A stretch of DNA of 64,000 nt from Nigrospora sphaerica (Eukaryota; Ascomycota; Sordariomycetes; Amphisphaeriales; Apiosporaceae): positions 682,001-746,000 of the forward strand of contig JAGVVL010000013.1 of assembly GCA_018287875.1 (NCBI GenBank). The letters are read 5' to 3'. The notes under the pieces were generated by a model. That model was not told where the DNA came from, searched no databases, and was given only the letters and a program-made list of their open reading frames with translations. The position numbers were made by a program, and so were the translations under genes. This document shows, piece after piece, positions 33,731 to 46,065 of the stretch (position 1 is the stretch's first letter; every line of letters begins with the position of its first letter).

Positions 33731-35149
33731 TTACTTATCTGCCGGATTGAGCCTAGTCAAAGGCGCTATCGGATCTGACACCTTGTCTCTCAACCAGCGG
33801 GGCAAGGTGGGTGAGATGAAAAATGCGTCTTTCGTCACGACATGTCCACCAGTACCACCAGCATTAACAAGACATTGGAGGAGATCCTGCCAGGTCTTGA
33901 AAAAAAAGGCCCAAAATGAATCTCTGTCAGTGGCCGCGGTCGAAAACGCGAGACTTGCTCCTCCGACATTGCCCTCTTGATGAGCCCGAGCAAGGACGGC
34001 CATGGCTATTTTATAGATGCCGGTCCCACCCAGACAATGCTGACTGTTGGGCAAAAGCCTCCTAACACACAAAGCCCCTGTGTGGCCTGGTTGGCACAGA
34101 AATCCTGAAGCAAGCTATAGTGTGTCACCAAGCTCTCATGAACGACCTGCATAGCCAAGAAGTTAGCCTCTTCGTCCTGCAGAACCAGGTCGCCCAGGTA
34201 CATGTCGGTGCGGGCGCAAGTCACGGCGCTGGATGGGGCGGCATGGGATGACGGCGACAGGGTGGGCAGAGTCATACGGCCTGGGCATGCGGTGAGTGTT
34301 GGAGACGATCGCTTTGTGGGCCGCGGGCGGTAAGCCGGCACCTACGGCTGTCGGGGCCTTAGGAGAGACAATCGTCCACGGCGTAGGTGTGGCTGTCGGC
34401 TTCGAAGAGCGCAATTTCTTTGTCTGAAATGGACAGCAGGTTCTGGGTGGAGCTCCCGGTGCGGCTGCAGTGCGCGCACCGAGCCGTCTGGAACCACTAT
34501 TCGATGACGGAGTGGTGTAGCTTGCAGCATCATGTTGAAGCGGGCCATTTCGTCCCTGCCGGGGATGCTCTTCAGCAGCCTGGCCCTCTGGCGGGCGCAG
34601 TTGCATCGCGGCATGTGAGAGGGGCCCTGCCAGAGGCTGCTCTCGGCGGTTGCGTAGCGCGGCAACAACCCCAGCACGTGCTATTAGAGACAAAGGCAGA
34701 GTCAGCCGATGTTCTTGGCGGCCCCTTTTCGTTGTTTGCTCAGGGGCTGCTTTCCTTGGACGTGTTATTTCCCGTAGCAGGAACCATGCCGTGCCAATCT
34801 ACACGGGTCGTGCGGTGGAATCGGGGAACACTGGAGGGGGTTTGATAAATCCACCCAGCAGGGTGCTGCCAGCGTTAATAGCCGGCAGGACAGTCTGGGA
34901 GTGAAGCCTCTGAAGCTGGAGCGGCCTGATACCAACGTACTGCCGGCGAGGCCCATACATGGCCCGGCTGACGCCCATGCGGTAGCGAGAATGCGTGTGC
35001 GTCCACTCGTACGGGGCCAACCAGTGAGCGCCCAGGACATCATTTTCATCCAACGGCCCTAGGATGCAACCCAGCCAGCCGCTGGCTAGAGCGAAAGCCG
35101 GTACAAGGAGAGGGGGGGGAGGCGCATGCGGTAAGGAGGACCCAGCCAA
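33731..35149 (-). pseudogene. Decayed gene of unknown family
   Basis: Minus-strand pieces read as coding but in shifting frames. From the ATG at 35149 comes GPLDENDVLGAHWLAPYEW...QRLHSQTVLPAINAG. At 34677 comes ARQRARLLKSIPGRDEMARF, which continues only after a frame change into KLHHSVIE-stop-WFQTARCAHC...EIALFEADSHTYAV. Further pieces are LVLQDEEANFLAMQVVHESL (about 34190) and SFWAFFFKTWQDLLQCLVNA (about 33900), ending at 33731. The apparent frameshift and the TAG before WFQ suggest a pseudogene, although unrecognised introns could explain part of this. I do not recognise the family. Confidence 0.4.
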
Positions 35150-35633
35150 GGGGAGTAATACAGCAACTCACTCACGTAAAAGGGTAACCATCCCAACACA
35201 CTAATAACAGCCTTTTCATTGCGTCAATTTTTCTGCTACACCCCTTGCCAGCCTGCGCCGCCCGCCCGCGCCGACCAGGGGCCGCTCCCACCCGCCCATA
35301 CTGCCGTGCCGCCCACAAACCCCCCCCTGGCTGGCGGCCAGGGCTACCTAAGGGCCGTGGGAGCAAAAGTATCCAACGCCACCCCCGTGCCCCCGAGCCA
35401 ACGGGCCCTTAAGAGGCTCCCGGCACGCGACCCCGCTTTGGCTGGTGGCGCCAAGGGGGTCGCCGGGTACGTATCGGCCTCTGCCCAAATTCAGGCCGAC
35501 TACCCTCTCAGCATTGGTCGGCCGCTGTTATGCTATATAATCCCCCCCTGAGACGGACGGCAGAATTACTAAGACGGCAACGTGGTGGCCCGCGGTGAGT
35601 CCACAGGCAGCGTCCCCTGGCCGCGCCTCGCGA
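35150..35633. other. Intergenic, C-rich, no gene supported
   Basis: A C-rich stretch lies between the decayed gene and the second pogo-like element. A plus-strand frame of 110 codons (35219-35551) is proline-rich and without family features, so it is not called. Confidence 0.4.
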
Positions 35634-35635
35634 TA

Positions 35636-35678
35636 AGTTAGCACCCCACTGAACGGGCCACCCCCTGTATGGGCCACG
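35636..35678 (+). repeat. Left inverted repeat of pogo-like element 2
   Basis: Pairs with 37520-37562 in reverse complement, best over the GGGCCACCCCCT core and the flanking TGGGCCAC. Confidence 0.7.
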
Positions 35679-35749
35679 TCACTAGAATATCAACACCACT
35701 CTATTCACTATGGTGTTTTGCAGCCACCATGAGGCCTCTATAGCTAAAA

Positions 35750-37396
35750 CTGAACGCGTATCTCTTCCTCGACATGCTCTATCTCCTCGTCTTAGTCTGG
35801 TTTAATTTGGGGCGATTCTGACTGTCTATTTAGCTAGCGGCGTATAGAGCGCCGCGGGCGCTAAGACTCAGCCTCGTCCTGTAGCTGATCCTTAGCTTAT
35901 TGGATGTCTGCTATGTTAACGAAGGCTTGCTGGGCCCTAAGGAGAACTCTAGGCTGCTTTCGAGGTCTCTATCTCTTTAATACAGCCTTTAATTGCTCCT
36001 GGCTATACTGTAGTCCTACGATAATGGCGTTAAGAGTGTTACGGGCCTTCTAGACCTAACGGCTTATATAGCAGACCCCGGTAATCTATAGTAGACTATC
36101 CTTTATTAATATAGATGTCTCTAATTCCCTTAAGTCTTTATTATTCTTAAAAGTCTAAAGATAGTTTTTTAAAGCTTAGAGGGCTCTATCTAATGTTTTC
36201 AGCCGGTTTAATATATTTACGGTTATAGTATTGGCTTATATAGCTAGCCTGCTATTAAGCGCTTTAAATTGGTCTCTTAAATAGATGCTAGTTAACTCCC
36301 AGCCCTGAAGGATTTTCTCCTTCGTGAGGGCTTCACTCCGAGCCCGTTTCTAGGCTGCCACAAACTCTAGTTTGCTAGCAACTATGGCCATTATAGAATA
36401 GCAAGTGGTATATAAGATAGACTGGAACCGCCGTTTTAACACTAAGAAAGGGCTAACGTTAAGTAGTTGGAGAATCTGTAAGCAGTGCGCTAAAAGGAAA
36501 CTCAACTAGACCTTTGATTGGAGGCACTCTAAAAGGAAAGGCTCGTTAATGTGGCTATTATAGCCGTCGATAATTAGATGGCGCCACTGTCGAGAATCCT
36601 AGGGCTTCGTCTACAAAAGAAACACCTTATATAGCTAATATAGCGCTATCTTATTACTTGACCAGCTGGAGCTGTTAAAGCCGAACTTCCACAGTTTAAG
36701 GTCGTTATCGTTAAATATCTCGTCATTAAACTACTATTATTAGACATTTTTACCGTTAAAGATAACTAAGGAGAAGAGGGCTTGGCTATCGCTAGATACA
36801 CACTCTATAATAGTCACCCAATCTCTGTTAAGAGGGTCGTTAATAAGGACCTCCTTAAGCTTAGAAGGTCTAATAATTAAAAGAGCGTCTCTGATACCGA
36901 CTATCGTCCTTATCTCGTCGGCGTTATAAGTGTGAGCAGGAGGGATAGCCGACATAAGGGGGTTATCCAGCCAGTCGAAGAACTCAACAATATTAACGGA
37001 ATATATAGTATTAGCATGTCTCCAGTTATACCGTACGCTTTGTAAAGTCTTCAACTTTGGATTTCTCTACAGGAATCTCCGGACTTAGTGTGTTCCGAGG
37101 GTCTGAGGGCCCCTTAAAGCTTAGGATAGCCTTATAACAAACAGACGAAAGCTTAAATATAGAGGAGCATAGCCTAGCTTGGTTTATAACTTAACCTAGT
37201 GTACTAAAAAGCGCTTAGTAGTTAAGGATAGGTTCTAATGTTTCTAAGAGGCCTTATAGCGCGAAACACCGCTATCTATATAGCGCTGTAGGGTGGTTCT
37301 GGATACTCCATATCTGATAGCCGCGGCTCGCATAGATAGGCCATTTCGGTGGGCTCTAGCGGCTGCACGCAGGTTCTTTTCGTGGTCGGACAACAT
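35750..37396 (-). pseudogene. Pogo-like transposase of element 2, broken
   Basis: The minus strand from the ATG at 37396 starts MLSDHEKNLRAAARAHRNGL and SMRAAAIRYGVSRTTL, a psq-type helix-turn-helix. The DDE part near 36750-36960 reads YNADEIRTIVGIRDALLI and RDWVTIIECVSSDSQAL. Many TAG/TAA stops and frame breaks remove function. Confidence 0.75.
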
Positions 37397-37519
37397 CTTA
37401 TAAGATGCGCAATTGAAAGAGGAGTAGAATGGTATATTCTATTCATTTTTACGAGCGCTGGTTACCGTGCTATTTATTAGTGACTGTGTTGGGGTTGTTG
37501 AGGTTGGTGATACTTTTTA

Positions 37520-37562
37520 GGTGGCCCATTAAGGGGGTGGCCCGAGCAGTGGTGGTCCAACT
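37520..37562 (-). repeat. Right inverted repeat of pogo-like element 2
   Basis: Inverted partner of 35636-35678, followed by the TA duplication. Confidence 0.7.
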
Positions 37563-37679
37563 TACTTAATTCAAGCCGTGCGATTCATTCCACGCCGGCC
37601 ATGTACCCTGTACGCATCTCGGACACACCGTGCAACGCATTGCTCACGTGCGCCGCTATCCCCCCCCCCCTCCCCGGGC

Positions 37680-39645
37680 ATGATCAGCCCGGTACGAGAG
37701 CCCGGCTTCGGCGCCAGCGAGGCCCTGCCCGCCGACAATGGGCCCGCCCCCGGCACCCTCCTCGCCGACAGTGAGAAGGGCGACGCCCCGGATGCCAAAA
37801 AAGAAGAGCCCAACTCCGCCACCGGCCTCAAACCCCTGATTCTCATGACATCGCTCCTCCTGTGCCAGTTCCTCGTCGCGCTGGACATGGTGAGTGCCCC
37901 CTGTGCTTTTGCCTGTGTGGCGGCTCTCATCAGGTGAACTCGGGCCGCCGGGCCAAGCGGCAGTATAGGAGCCAACACTCGCTGACTCCCCGCAGAGCAT
38001 CATCGCCACGGCAATTCCGCGCATTACGCGCGAATTCCACAGTCTGGACCAGGTGGGCTGGTACGGTTCTGGGTTCCTGCTCACCCTCGCCGGCTTTGTT
38101 TCCTTCTGGGGCAAGGCTTTCAAGCATGCCAACATCAAGTGTGTCTTCCTAACGGCTGTCCTTATTTTCGAGCTGGGCAGCTTGATCTGCGGCGTCACCC
38201 CCAACAGCACCGCCCTCATCGTGGGCCGCGCCATCCAGGGTCTCGAAGGCGCCGGCATGACAAGCGGCGTGTACCTGATCGTCTCCGTCTCAGTTGCCCA
38301 GAAACTGGTCCCCGCCCTCCTCGGTCTCCTCAGCGGTGTTTTCAGCGTCGCGAGTGTTGTCGGCCCGCTCCTTGGCGGTGTCTTCACCGATCGCCTGACA
38401 TGGCGCTGGTGGTAAGTGTCTTCTTGCGCAGGGCCCTCGCCGCTATCTTCCCCGCGAGTTAACGCTGGCCTCCCTGCTCGGAAGCTTCTACATCAATCTC
38501 ATCGTCGGCGCGCCCTCTATACTGTTTCTTGTCTTCTTCTACAAACCGCCGGCCCATCACAAGATCGGACCCATCGGCTGGAGAGAGTTCATCTACACGC
38601 TAGACCTGCCAGGCGTTGCGGTAGTCCTGGCCGGCCTCACGTGTTTCATTCTGGCCCTCGAGTATGGCTGAGCGACTAAGCCATGGAACTCGGGGACCGT
38701 CGTCGGCCTTCTCGTGGCTTTTAGCATCCTCACCATCATCTTCATTGCGCTCGAGTGGTATCAGGGCGACCGGGCGCTCCTCGTTGGTCGCCTCATGAAG
38801 CGAAGGACCATCGCTGCGTGCGCCGTCTTCGTCTCCATGTATGACTCTACCTCGCCGCACACGCGGCCGCTGCCGCCTGGCTAATAAGAAACCCCGCAGG
38901 ATCAATTTCTCGTTTTTTCCCCTGGCGTACAACCTTTCCATCTATTTCCAAGCCGTCAGTGGCGTGTCACCGCTGGAGAGCGGTATCCGTCTTCTCCCCA
39001 CCATTCTGCCCATGAGTAAGTCTGCGCTTGCCAACCGCAGGTGACCTTTGCTAATCTGGTCGCGCGTGCACAGCCCTCTTCAGCTTGTTCTCGGCCCCTG
39101 GAATCGTGCTCGTAGGGTGGTACCAGCCATGGCATATTACGGGTGCCTCACTCGCGGCCATTGGCGCCGGCCTCATCTATATGCTGGAAATCGACTCGGC
39201 CAATGCCGAGTGGATCGGCTACCAGATTGTGGCAGATATCGGCACCGGCCTGTCGATACAGGCCCCTGTTATCATTGCTAATGCCATCACGCCCAAAGAG
39301 GATAACAGTATGGCCATGTCAGATGTGCTATTCTTCCAGTTTATCGGCGGGACTTTTGTTGTTGGTATGGCCCAGGCCATCTTCAACAATTGCCTCATCC
39401 AGAGCCTCACCGAGCTTGCCCCCAACGTCACAACCATGGAAGTCTTGAGTGTTGGTGTGTATGATCTGCAGAACGTCTTCTCAGGCGAGACGCTCCTCGG
39501 CGTCTTGAAGGCATATATGGCCGGTCTGCATAATGCGTGGGTAATGAGCATCGCCGCCGCCGCCGTGGCCGTCTTCTTACCTCTGGCCGGTGCCTACATC
39601 AAATTGCCCAAAACACCGCCGAAAAGCTGGGATGCCGGACAGTAG
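37680..39645 (+). pseudogene. MFS multidrug-type (DHA14-like) transporter with one in-frame TGA
   Basis: Five exons: 37680-37889, 37996-38411, 38485-38838, 38900-39015 and 39074-39645. All introns are GT-AG and phase-consistent, and would give about 555 aa with 14 membrane segments. Family motifs are clear: the D-M-S-I-I-A-T-A-I-P start of helix 1, WYGSGFLLT, the GRAIQGLEGAG segment, GPLLGGVFTD, WRW/CFYINLIVG and YFQAVSGVSPLESG. The only defect seen is a TGA at 38669-38671 in LEYG-stop-ATKPWNSG, where relatives carry Trp or Gly. It is thus either a recent pseudogene (TGG to TGA) or a sequencing error. Such pumps export toxic compounds at the plasma membrane. Confidence 0.82.
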
Positions 39646-39696
39646 CCAGCAAGACGGATCTGGCCATTTCTACGATCCTTGCGATCCTAAAGAGTA

Positions 39697-39750
39697 AGTT
39701 CGAGGACCCCCATTTGGGCCCCCCCCACATTTGGGCCCCCCCAAAAAACC
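39697..39750 (+). repeat. Left inverted repeat of pogo-like element 3
   Basis: Contains two CATTTGGGCC units separated by C-runs. It pairs with 60189-60241, and a close variant opens at 63929. Confidence 0.88.
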
Positions 39751-39779
39751 ACGCTCAAAACCAACCCTATTAACAGATC

Positions 39780-40309
39780 TTCATATGCAGCCTCAATTAA
39801 TAATAACTCGAATATAAGAACCAGCCTCACTTAGGCTTTCGCTATCGCTCTCTTTATCTAGACTATTTTCAGCCTCCCCGACCGCTAATTGAGCTCGGTG
39901 GATGTCTTCGATGTTTGCGAACTTCGAATTAGGGCTTAAATCTACCTTCCTCCTTTTCCTTAGTTTAATAGTCTTAATCTTAGCTTCGAGAGCCTGAATT
40001 TGCCTTTAAGCAGTAGCCAATTGGACATTCTTCTTATCAAAGGCCTTTTGAATCTTCTAAAAAAGTAGCCGCTATATAGTTAAGTGTTCTGCTAGCTAGT
40101 TTAAAAGCTATACTTAGTCCTTAAAGTCCGATGTCTTCTTTAGAGTCGATTAAACTACTATAAAAGTATAGGATCTCTTTAAAGGTGTTAAGAAGACCCT
40201 GTTTAAGTAAGATTACTTCGATTTTATTATATCGGGTGTTATTTAGTATATATTTTAAATTAAATTCCAGTTTAAAAGCAGTTTAACTATACTTACTAGC
40301 TAAAGGCTA
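39780..40309 (-). pseudogene. Pogo-like transposase of element 3, C-terminal piece
   Basis: The minus strand ends with VDLSPNSKFANIEDIHRAQL, then an acidic Ser-rich tail (LDKESDSESLSEAGS), like the tail of the element 1 transposase. Confidence 0.6.
40295..40309 (+). repeat. Left target duplication of LINE A
   Basis: ACTAGCTAAAGGCTA, repeated at 46014-46028. Confidence 0.88.
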
Positions 40310-40424
40310 CGACCTTCCTTCCTATTTATTCTTTTCTGGCACCCACTGTTAGTGCCAGCCTGCTATTTACTGCCAAATCCTTAACAATCCTCTAACGGCG
40401 CCTCAACGCCAACCCAGAGGCCAA

Positions 40425-42020
40425 ATGGACTCTGGGACCATCATCGTGATGGCTTCACCTCCTCGTGAGGACATCACCGATGAGGTGATAACGGGAAACG
40501 ATCCTCCCGACCACCTGGCAAAAGCTTCCCCCACTTATACTCATAAGAGGAAGCGAACGGGGCAGAATGAGGCCCCTACGAACGGTCCACTGCGAAACCG
40601 AAGGAAGGTCGACGACACTCGAGAAGCTTCGACGACGGAAGAAGCCGCGCTGCAGACTGCAAAGGAAGGACACTAATTGGCCACGGACGCACTAGCCCCG
40701 ATCCTGGGCGATATAGATAAGCGACACAATACCCGACGATCGGTACTCACGAAGATCGCCCGCGCTCTAGACAACATCATCGAAGAATACCGCGACAAAG
40801 ATAAGGAAATAGCCGCGGAGATTACGAAAGGTTTCACAGTGTTCCTACTGGCCAAGACTGGGGAAACGATTGGCCCCCACCCGAACGAACACCTCCTATA
40901 AGCGAACGGCCCGACCTAAGCGGAGCCCCTTAAGACCCCCACACGTAGCTAGGCTGACGTCGCCCGAGCTAAACAGAAGCTAACACCCTAAGACGGTTTA
41001 GATAAGCGAACTAAGGAAACGAATTAACGAGAGGACCTTCGAGTTCTTATAAGGATCCCAGAGGAATATCGAAGCTAAGCATATACCCAATATAACTTCG
41101 CCTTACAATAAGCTGTATGTAACACCCTCGACTTATCTTTAGTGGACGTTCCCGATGTCCACTATACAGCGACGGGCGTTGCTGTCTGTCTAAGAAATAA
41201 AGAAACAAGGGAGGTTCTCCTCCGAAATAAAGAAAAACTAGCACGAAGCCTCCGAGCTAGCACAGTCGAGGTCCCGGTTACGTAGGTGAACTACGTAATT
41301 CCCGGCTACCCGACGCAACTCTTTAACATTTTTGGCGAGATATTCGAGACCAACACACTCTTACAAGACGAAGTTCTTGCCTAAATAGGCATCGAGCTAG
41401 TAAGCGTACGCTGGTTACGATAGGAACCGATTCCGGGGACGAATAAGAGATTATGCATCGTCTTGTTCTTACAGAAAGTTCGTCCGTTCCGGCTCTTTAA
41501 GGCGAGTAAGCCCGCCTGGCTAATTAAGAAACGGACGCCTCTTAGCCGCTATAACCTAGGATGCTAAGGATACTACCCGGGCCGGGTGTGTACAAGAACC
41601 GAAAGGTGTGAGAACTGTAGCGCCCGGCTCCCGACAGGACATGAACACCCGCAGCTGTGCTAGGAACGCCCACGATATGCGAACTGCTACGGGCCAGCTC
41701 CAGCGAGCCACGAGAACTGCCTAGCGAAGCTAGTGGTGAAACACGGAAAGCTAATACGCCCAACGCGAAGCGAGCTTGCGAAGATCCGCCAGACGGGTAG
41801 CTTGCTCTATAAGGCAGCCCAACCGTAAGGAACAAGCCAGGGAGGCAACACACTGGAGGAAGCCAGCCTAGGATTAGACACGCTTGATGTCGATAGGAGC
41901 ACTATCGATACAGCCATAGAGGACTCAACTTATATGCCCATAGAAGCCCTAAGAAGACAACCTCAGCCCTCCTAAGAGAATAAGACGAAGCGTAGCTAAC
42001 GGAACATCCCACATATTAAC
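40425..42020 (+). pseudogene. LINE A ORF1
   Basis: ATG at 40425 (MDSGTIIVMASPPREDITDE), a Lys/Arg-rich segment, then a helical region (IARALDNIIEEYRDKDKEIA). A cysteine-rich knuckle region at about 41560-41720 includes RCENCSARLP. Stops occur at Gln/Trp codons. The end is approximate. Confidence 0.7.
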
Positions 42021-42029
42021 TATTATGAA

Positions 42030-45000
42030 TAGGGAAAGCGATCGAACACACTCGACACGCACTAGACTAGGGCGACAAGTCCTACAGGTAGCGCAGGCTA
42101 ACGTAGGCAAATCACCGCCAGCACACACGGCCTTACTACAGCAATGCTAGGAGGATTATATAGACGTGATCCTTATATAGGAGCCATCCGTCATAAACGA
42201 CGGCAGGAACAGATTTAACTTGCACCTAGGCTATAGTGCTTACGTTCCGGTTGATAGCTAGGACAGCATCGCTACTCAGCCCCGGGTCATGACCTATGTC
42301 CGGAAAGATAGCAGGCTGAAGACGAGGTAAAAGCGGCCATGGAAGTCTAGAGACCTCCTATAGCTGGAGATCGACCACTTCACCTTGATTAATATTTACA
42401 GACCCCTACAAGAACCGCTAAGTCAGGCGACAAGACTCCTCTTAAGCCTGCGACCACCAACCCAATACACAGTCGTAGGGGACTTCAACGTATAGTACAG
42501 CGCTTGGGACCTAGACGTGCCCTAAACTCGGAACAGGGGGATTGAGGTCCACGACTGGGCCATCGCTAACGGGCTCAGCTACATTGGCGAGATAGGGACC
42601 CTAACACACGCAGCAGGACGAACCATCGACTTAGCCTTCTCTAACATTCCTTTTACAGCAGCGGAGGTGGACCCAAGGTTTCGGACAGGAGCAGACCACG
42701 AAACAATCCGAATCTTAATTCCCCGAAGCGACCAGACACTAGGGACATAGTTCCGGTACTCGATACCAGATAATAAACTCGAAGCTTTTGCTAGCCTAGT
42801 CGCGCTCGGTGTATAAAGCCTCACGCCACTTCTCCTAATACCGACAGCGAATTAACTGGACCAACAGGTAACGGAGATCCTAGCCCTCTTACATAGAGCG
42901 CTAGAAACAATCGGGAAGCAGCCAATTAGGAACGGTCACAATGCGCTATAGTGGACCGACGCCTGCCGGGCAGCCCGGGACGCGTTCCGACAAGCAAGAC
43001 GACACCACTAAGGGGACTGGAGATACCTAGAAGAACGAAGACACTTCCTCGCGGTGATACGGAGAGAAAAGCGGGAATATTGGCAACGGAAAATCGACTC
43101 TGTCCAGTCCAATCAAGACCTATACAGGGTCGTCCAATGGTATAAACTGCTGCCCGCCTTACAGGCACCTCCTCTAGTTATCGGGGACAAGACAATCGAA
43201 GACACGGAAGAGAAGGCACACGCCCTACGCAAGGCCCTTCTAAAGCGATTCACGGACGCCGAAGACCTCGAGGACGACCCTCTCAAGATCCCAACGGTAC
43301 CGCGGCGCATCCTGCCCTAGAGCACCCACATATCTAAGGAGGAGCTGACAGCCGCCACAATCGCAGTGAAGAGCACTTCGCCTGGGACCGATGGAATCTC
43401 GGTACGGCTGCTAAAAGCGTGCTGGGAGGCCATTTAAGAACCCGTACGGTCCCTCTTCCAAGCCTGCCTACGGATCGGTCACTACCCACGCCCGTTCCGC
43501 ACAGCCGAGGTCGTGATGCTTCGGAAGCCGAATAAGAAAGACCTCTCGAACCCCTGCTCCTAGCGACCAATCGCGCTTCTCTCCTGCCTCGGGAAAGGCC
43601 TCGAGAGACTCGTAGCTAGACGAATAGCGAACACCACGCTCTTATATAAGGTGGTCAGCCTATAACAGGCCGGCGCCTTGCCGACACGGGCAGCCTCAGA
43701 CCTCCTCGCCTGCTTAACACACAAGATCGAGCATTCCCTAGAGAACAAAGGCACAGCCTCGATTCTCACCGTGGACGTGAAGGGCGCATTCGACGCTACC
43801 CTTAAGAGGCGGCTTATACTTCGTATAAGGCAACAGGGTTAGGCAACCCAGCTTATTAAGTTTGTCGGCTCCTTTATAGAAGAGAGACAAGCACGGATCC
43901 GACTCGACAACGTTATAATAAAGCCACAGGCAATCCAATGCGGCCTACTATAAGGGTCCCCCGCCTCCCCCGTCCTATTCCTTCTATACATTGCAGACAT
44001 CCTACTCGAGGATATAAGACACCGGTTTAAGTATGCGGACAATATATGCTTTTACCGAGCTAGCAAGTCCCTACACGATAACGCACGACAGCTAGCAAAG
44101 GACTTAAACGATGTCCTCAACTGGGGTAAGGGAAACAAAGTCATTATCGACCCGGATAAAAGCGAGCTGCTCTATTTTACGTGCATAAAGAACCTAGGGG
44201 AACTCCTTAGCGTAACGGCACGGGACCACGGGCTGACTATACATGCCTTAGTCCAGCCTATACGATGGCTCGGCGTCTGGTTCGACTCGAAGCTACGGTT
44301 CACGGAGCACGTGAAGAGGAAAGCGGCATAAGCGCGAAACATCGTACGACACCTTCGGAGCCTAGCCAACACTCAGCAAGGCCCTCTGCTAAGAGCCCTC
44401 CGGAAGGCTATCTTTACTTGCGTTCTCCTTATCCTTATATACAGGGCCGAGGTATAGTACGAGGGACGCACGAAGACACGAAAGTTCGCTAGCCGACAAC
44501 ACAATACGGAGGTGTCGACACGATAAGAGGCACAAATAGACGAAATAGATAGGGTCCTAAGGGAGGCCATACGAGCTGTTCTGCCTATATAGAAGACAAC
44601 ACCGATAGCCACACTATACAGGGACGCAGGTGTCCCAACGGCGCGAATCGCACTGGAAGCGGCGTTCTATTGCTTCGGACAACGGCTCCAGTCAATAGAC
44701 AACAGCTATATGCTAACAGCGCGGACGGCACTGCGGCCCTATCTATCAGGTCGCGGCTACGGCTCTTACCAGCCTACGCGAACCAGGCTCTAGAGAGCGG
44801 CCAGACTCCTACCTACTATCCTAAGGCCACAGTACCTCCTAAAACGTTACACGTTTAAACCGGACCCGCAGAAGGACAAGAAAACAGCGGCGAAGGAGTT
44901 CATAGCGTGGCAATCAAAGCTTCCCGACACGCACCTCGTCGTCTTCTCGGACGGGTCAAAAGGACCGGACGAGGCAGTCGGCTGGGGTTTCGTGATCTAC

Positions 45001-45660
45001 AAAAACAGTCGGAAAATAAAACAAGGAAAAGGCTGACTAGGCCTAGCGGAAGTCTTCGACGGAGAGGCCGTAAGAGCGTGGCAAGGTCTACGCTAAGCCC
45101 ACCGGATCAACCCAGGCGCGACAATCCACGTTTGCCTAGACAACACCTCGGTTATCTAAGGCCTCACGGGAACCGCACCGAAAAGCTCGTAAGAAGTTTT
45201 CCTCGCCTTTCAGGAGATAGCGACTATAGCCGACGTCCGCATTCGATGGGTGCCAAGTTATAAGGGGATTTAAAGGAACGAAGAGGCCGACAGGCTAGCG
45301 AAAGAAGAGGCCGCACTCCCAGCACGCCGGTCAGCCTAAGTTACGTACGCAGGTGTGAAGCGACTCCGAAAAACAATTATACGAGAACAATTCACGAAGT
45401 GGTGGGAGGAGGCCTCCTAAGGCTGTAAGCGCTACCGAGAGCTTGAATTCACCGACGCTACCCTTAAGGTGCTTAAGGAGCTGGACCTCCCTAGACGGAC
45501 ACTCCATAACTTTCTCGCGCTCCGATCAGGACACGGGGACTTCGACTGGTACTATAAGAAATTCCAATATCCCCAAAACGACCGATGCACCTGCCGAATG
45601 TTACGAACACCGGAGTATCTAGTCTACTGCTGCAAAACAAGAAGGCAACAGGCCTGTTAG
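42030..45660 (+). pseudogene. LINE A ORF2 (endonuclease - reverse transcriptase - RNase H)
   Basis: Endonuclease motifs (EPSVINDGRNRF, VVGDFNV, GADHETIRI) lead into a reverse transcriptase (SPGTDGISVRLLKACW, GSPASPVLFLLYIADILLED). The catalytic box at 44032-44043 reads YADN, not YADD. An RNase H start (VFSDGSKG, about 44940) and KELDLPRRTLHNFL with a terminal Cys/His motif follow. Numerous TAG/TAA codons make it non-functional. Confidence 0.85.
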
Positions 45661-46013
45661 CCGAAGTTCGACCCCAAACCGAAAACCTTAAAGGAATACT
45701 AGCAACGGCTAATACACGACCCAGAGAGGTTCCAGCTCTTTATAACGTTAACGAAGTACTACGAGGATATATGCCCACTATCGGTAGGCCGCAGAAGTTA
45801 CTCTATGTGAAGTCGCAGCTATTCAGACGGAGATAGAGCCGGGAACGAGCTCGCACGGAGGAGCCACGGAGACGGTTTGACCAAAGGGTTGCCATTGGGC
45901 TTGACATGCGAGATATCTCGTGTTCATGTAGATAGACTCTCGCACGCCAGATGCCCCTCGGGAGGCGGGACACTGTCCCAGTATGGCGATAATACACACA
46001 CACACACACACAC

Positions 46014-46028
46014 ACTAGCTAAAGGCTA
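46014..46028 (+). repeat. Right target duplication of LINE A
   Basis: Direct repeat of 40295-40309 after the (AC)n tail. Confidence 0.88.
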
Positions 46029-46065
46029 GCTGCTTTCCACTTATTCCAGATATTCTAGTTAGTAA

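Larger units (their letters stand above)
35636..37562 (-). mobile_element. Pogo/Fot1-like DNA transposon 2 (RIP-decayed), 1.9 kb
   Basis: Inverted ends begin AGTT and share CGGGCCACCCCCT; both are flanked by TA (35634-35635 and 37563-37564). The arms have diverged (about 43 bp with several mismatches). The interior is AT-rich and carries the remains of a minus-strand transposase. Length is nearly the same as element 1, but the inverted repeats are unrelated. Confidence 0.82.
40310..46013 (+). mobile_element. Tad-like LINE copy A, full length, RIP-decayed
   Basis: Flanked by a 15-bp target duplication ACTAGCTAAAGGCTA (40295-40309 and 46014-46028). It starts CGACCTTCCTTCC and ends in an (AC)n tail at about 45993-46013. 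It is a close copy of LINE B (54005-59731) over its whole length. Both ORFs are interrupted by many TAG/TAA codons. Confidence 0.92.

Noticed and set aside
38669..38671. TGA in the MFS gene as an RNA-editing site (TGA to TGG)
   Set aside because: Fungal A-to-I editing prefers an adenosine preceded by U, whereas this one is preceded by G, so mutation or sequence error is more likely.
45993..46013. (AC)n run as an independent microsatellite or CRISPR-like repeat
   Set aside because: It is the 3' tail of LINE A, directly bounded by the target duplication. No spaced repeat array of CRISPR type exists in the window.
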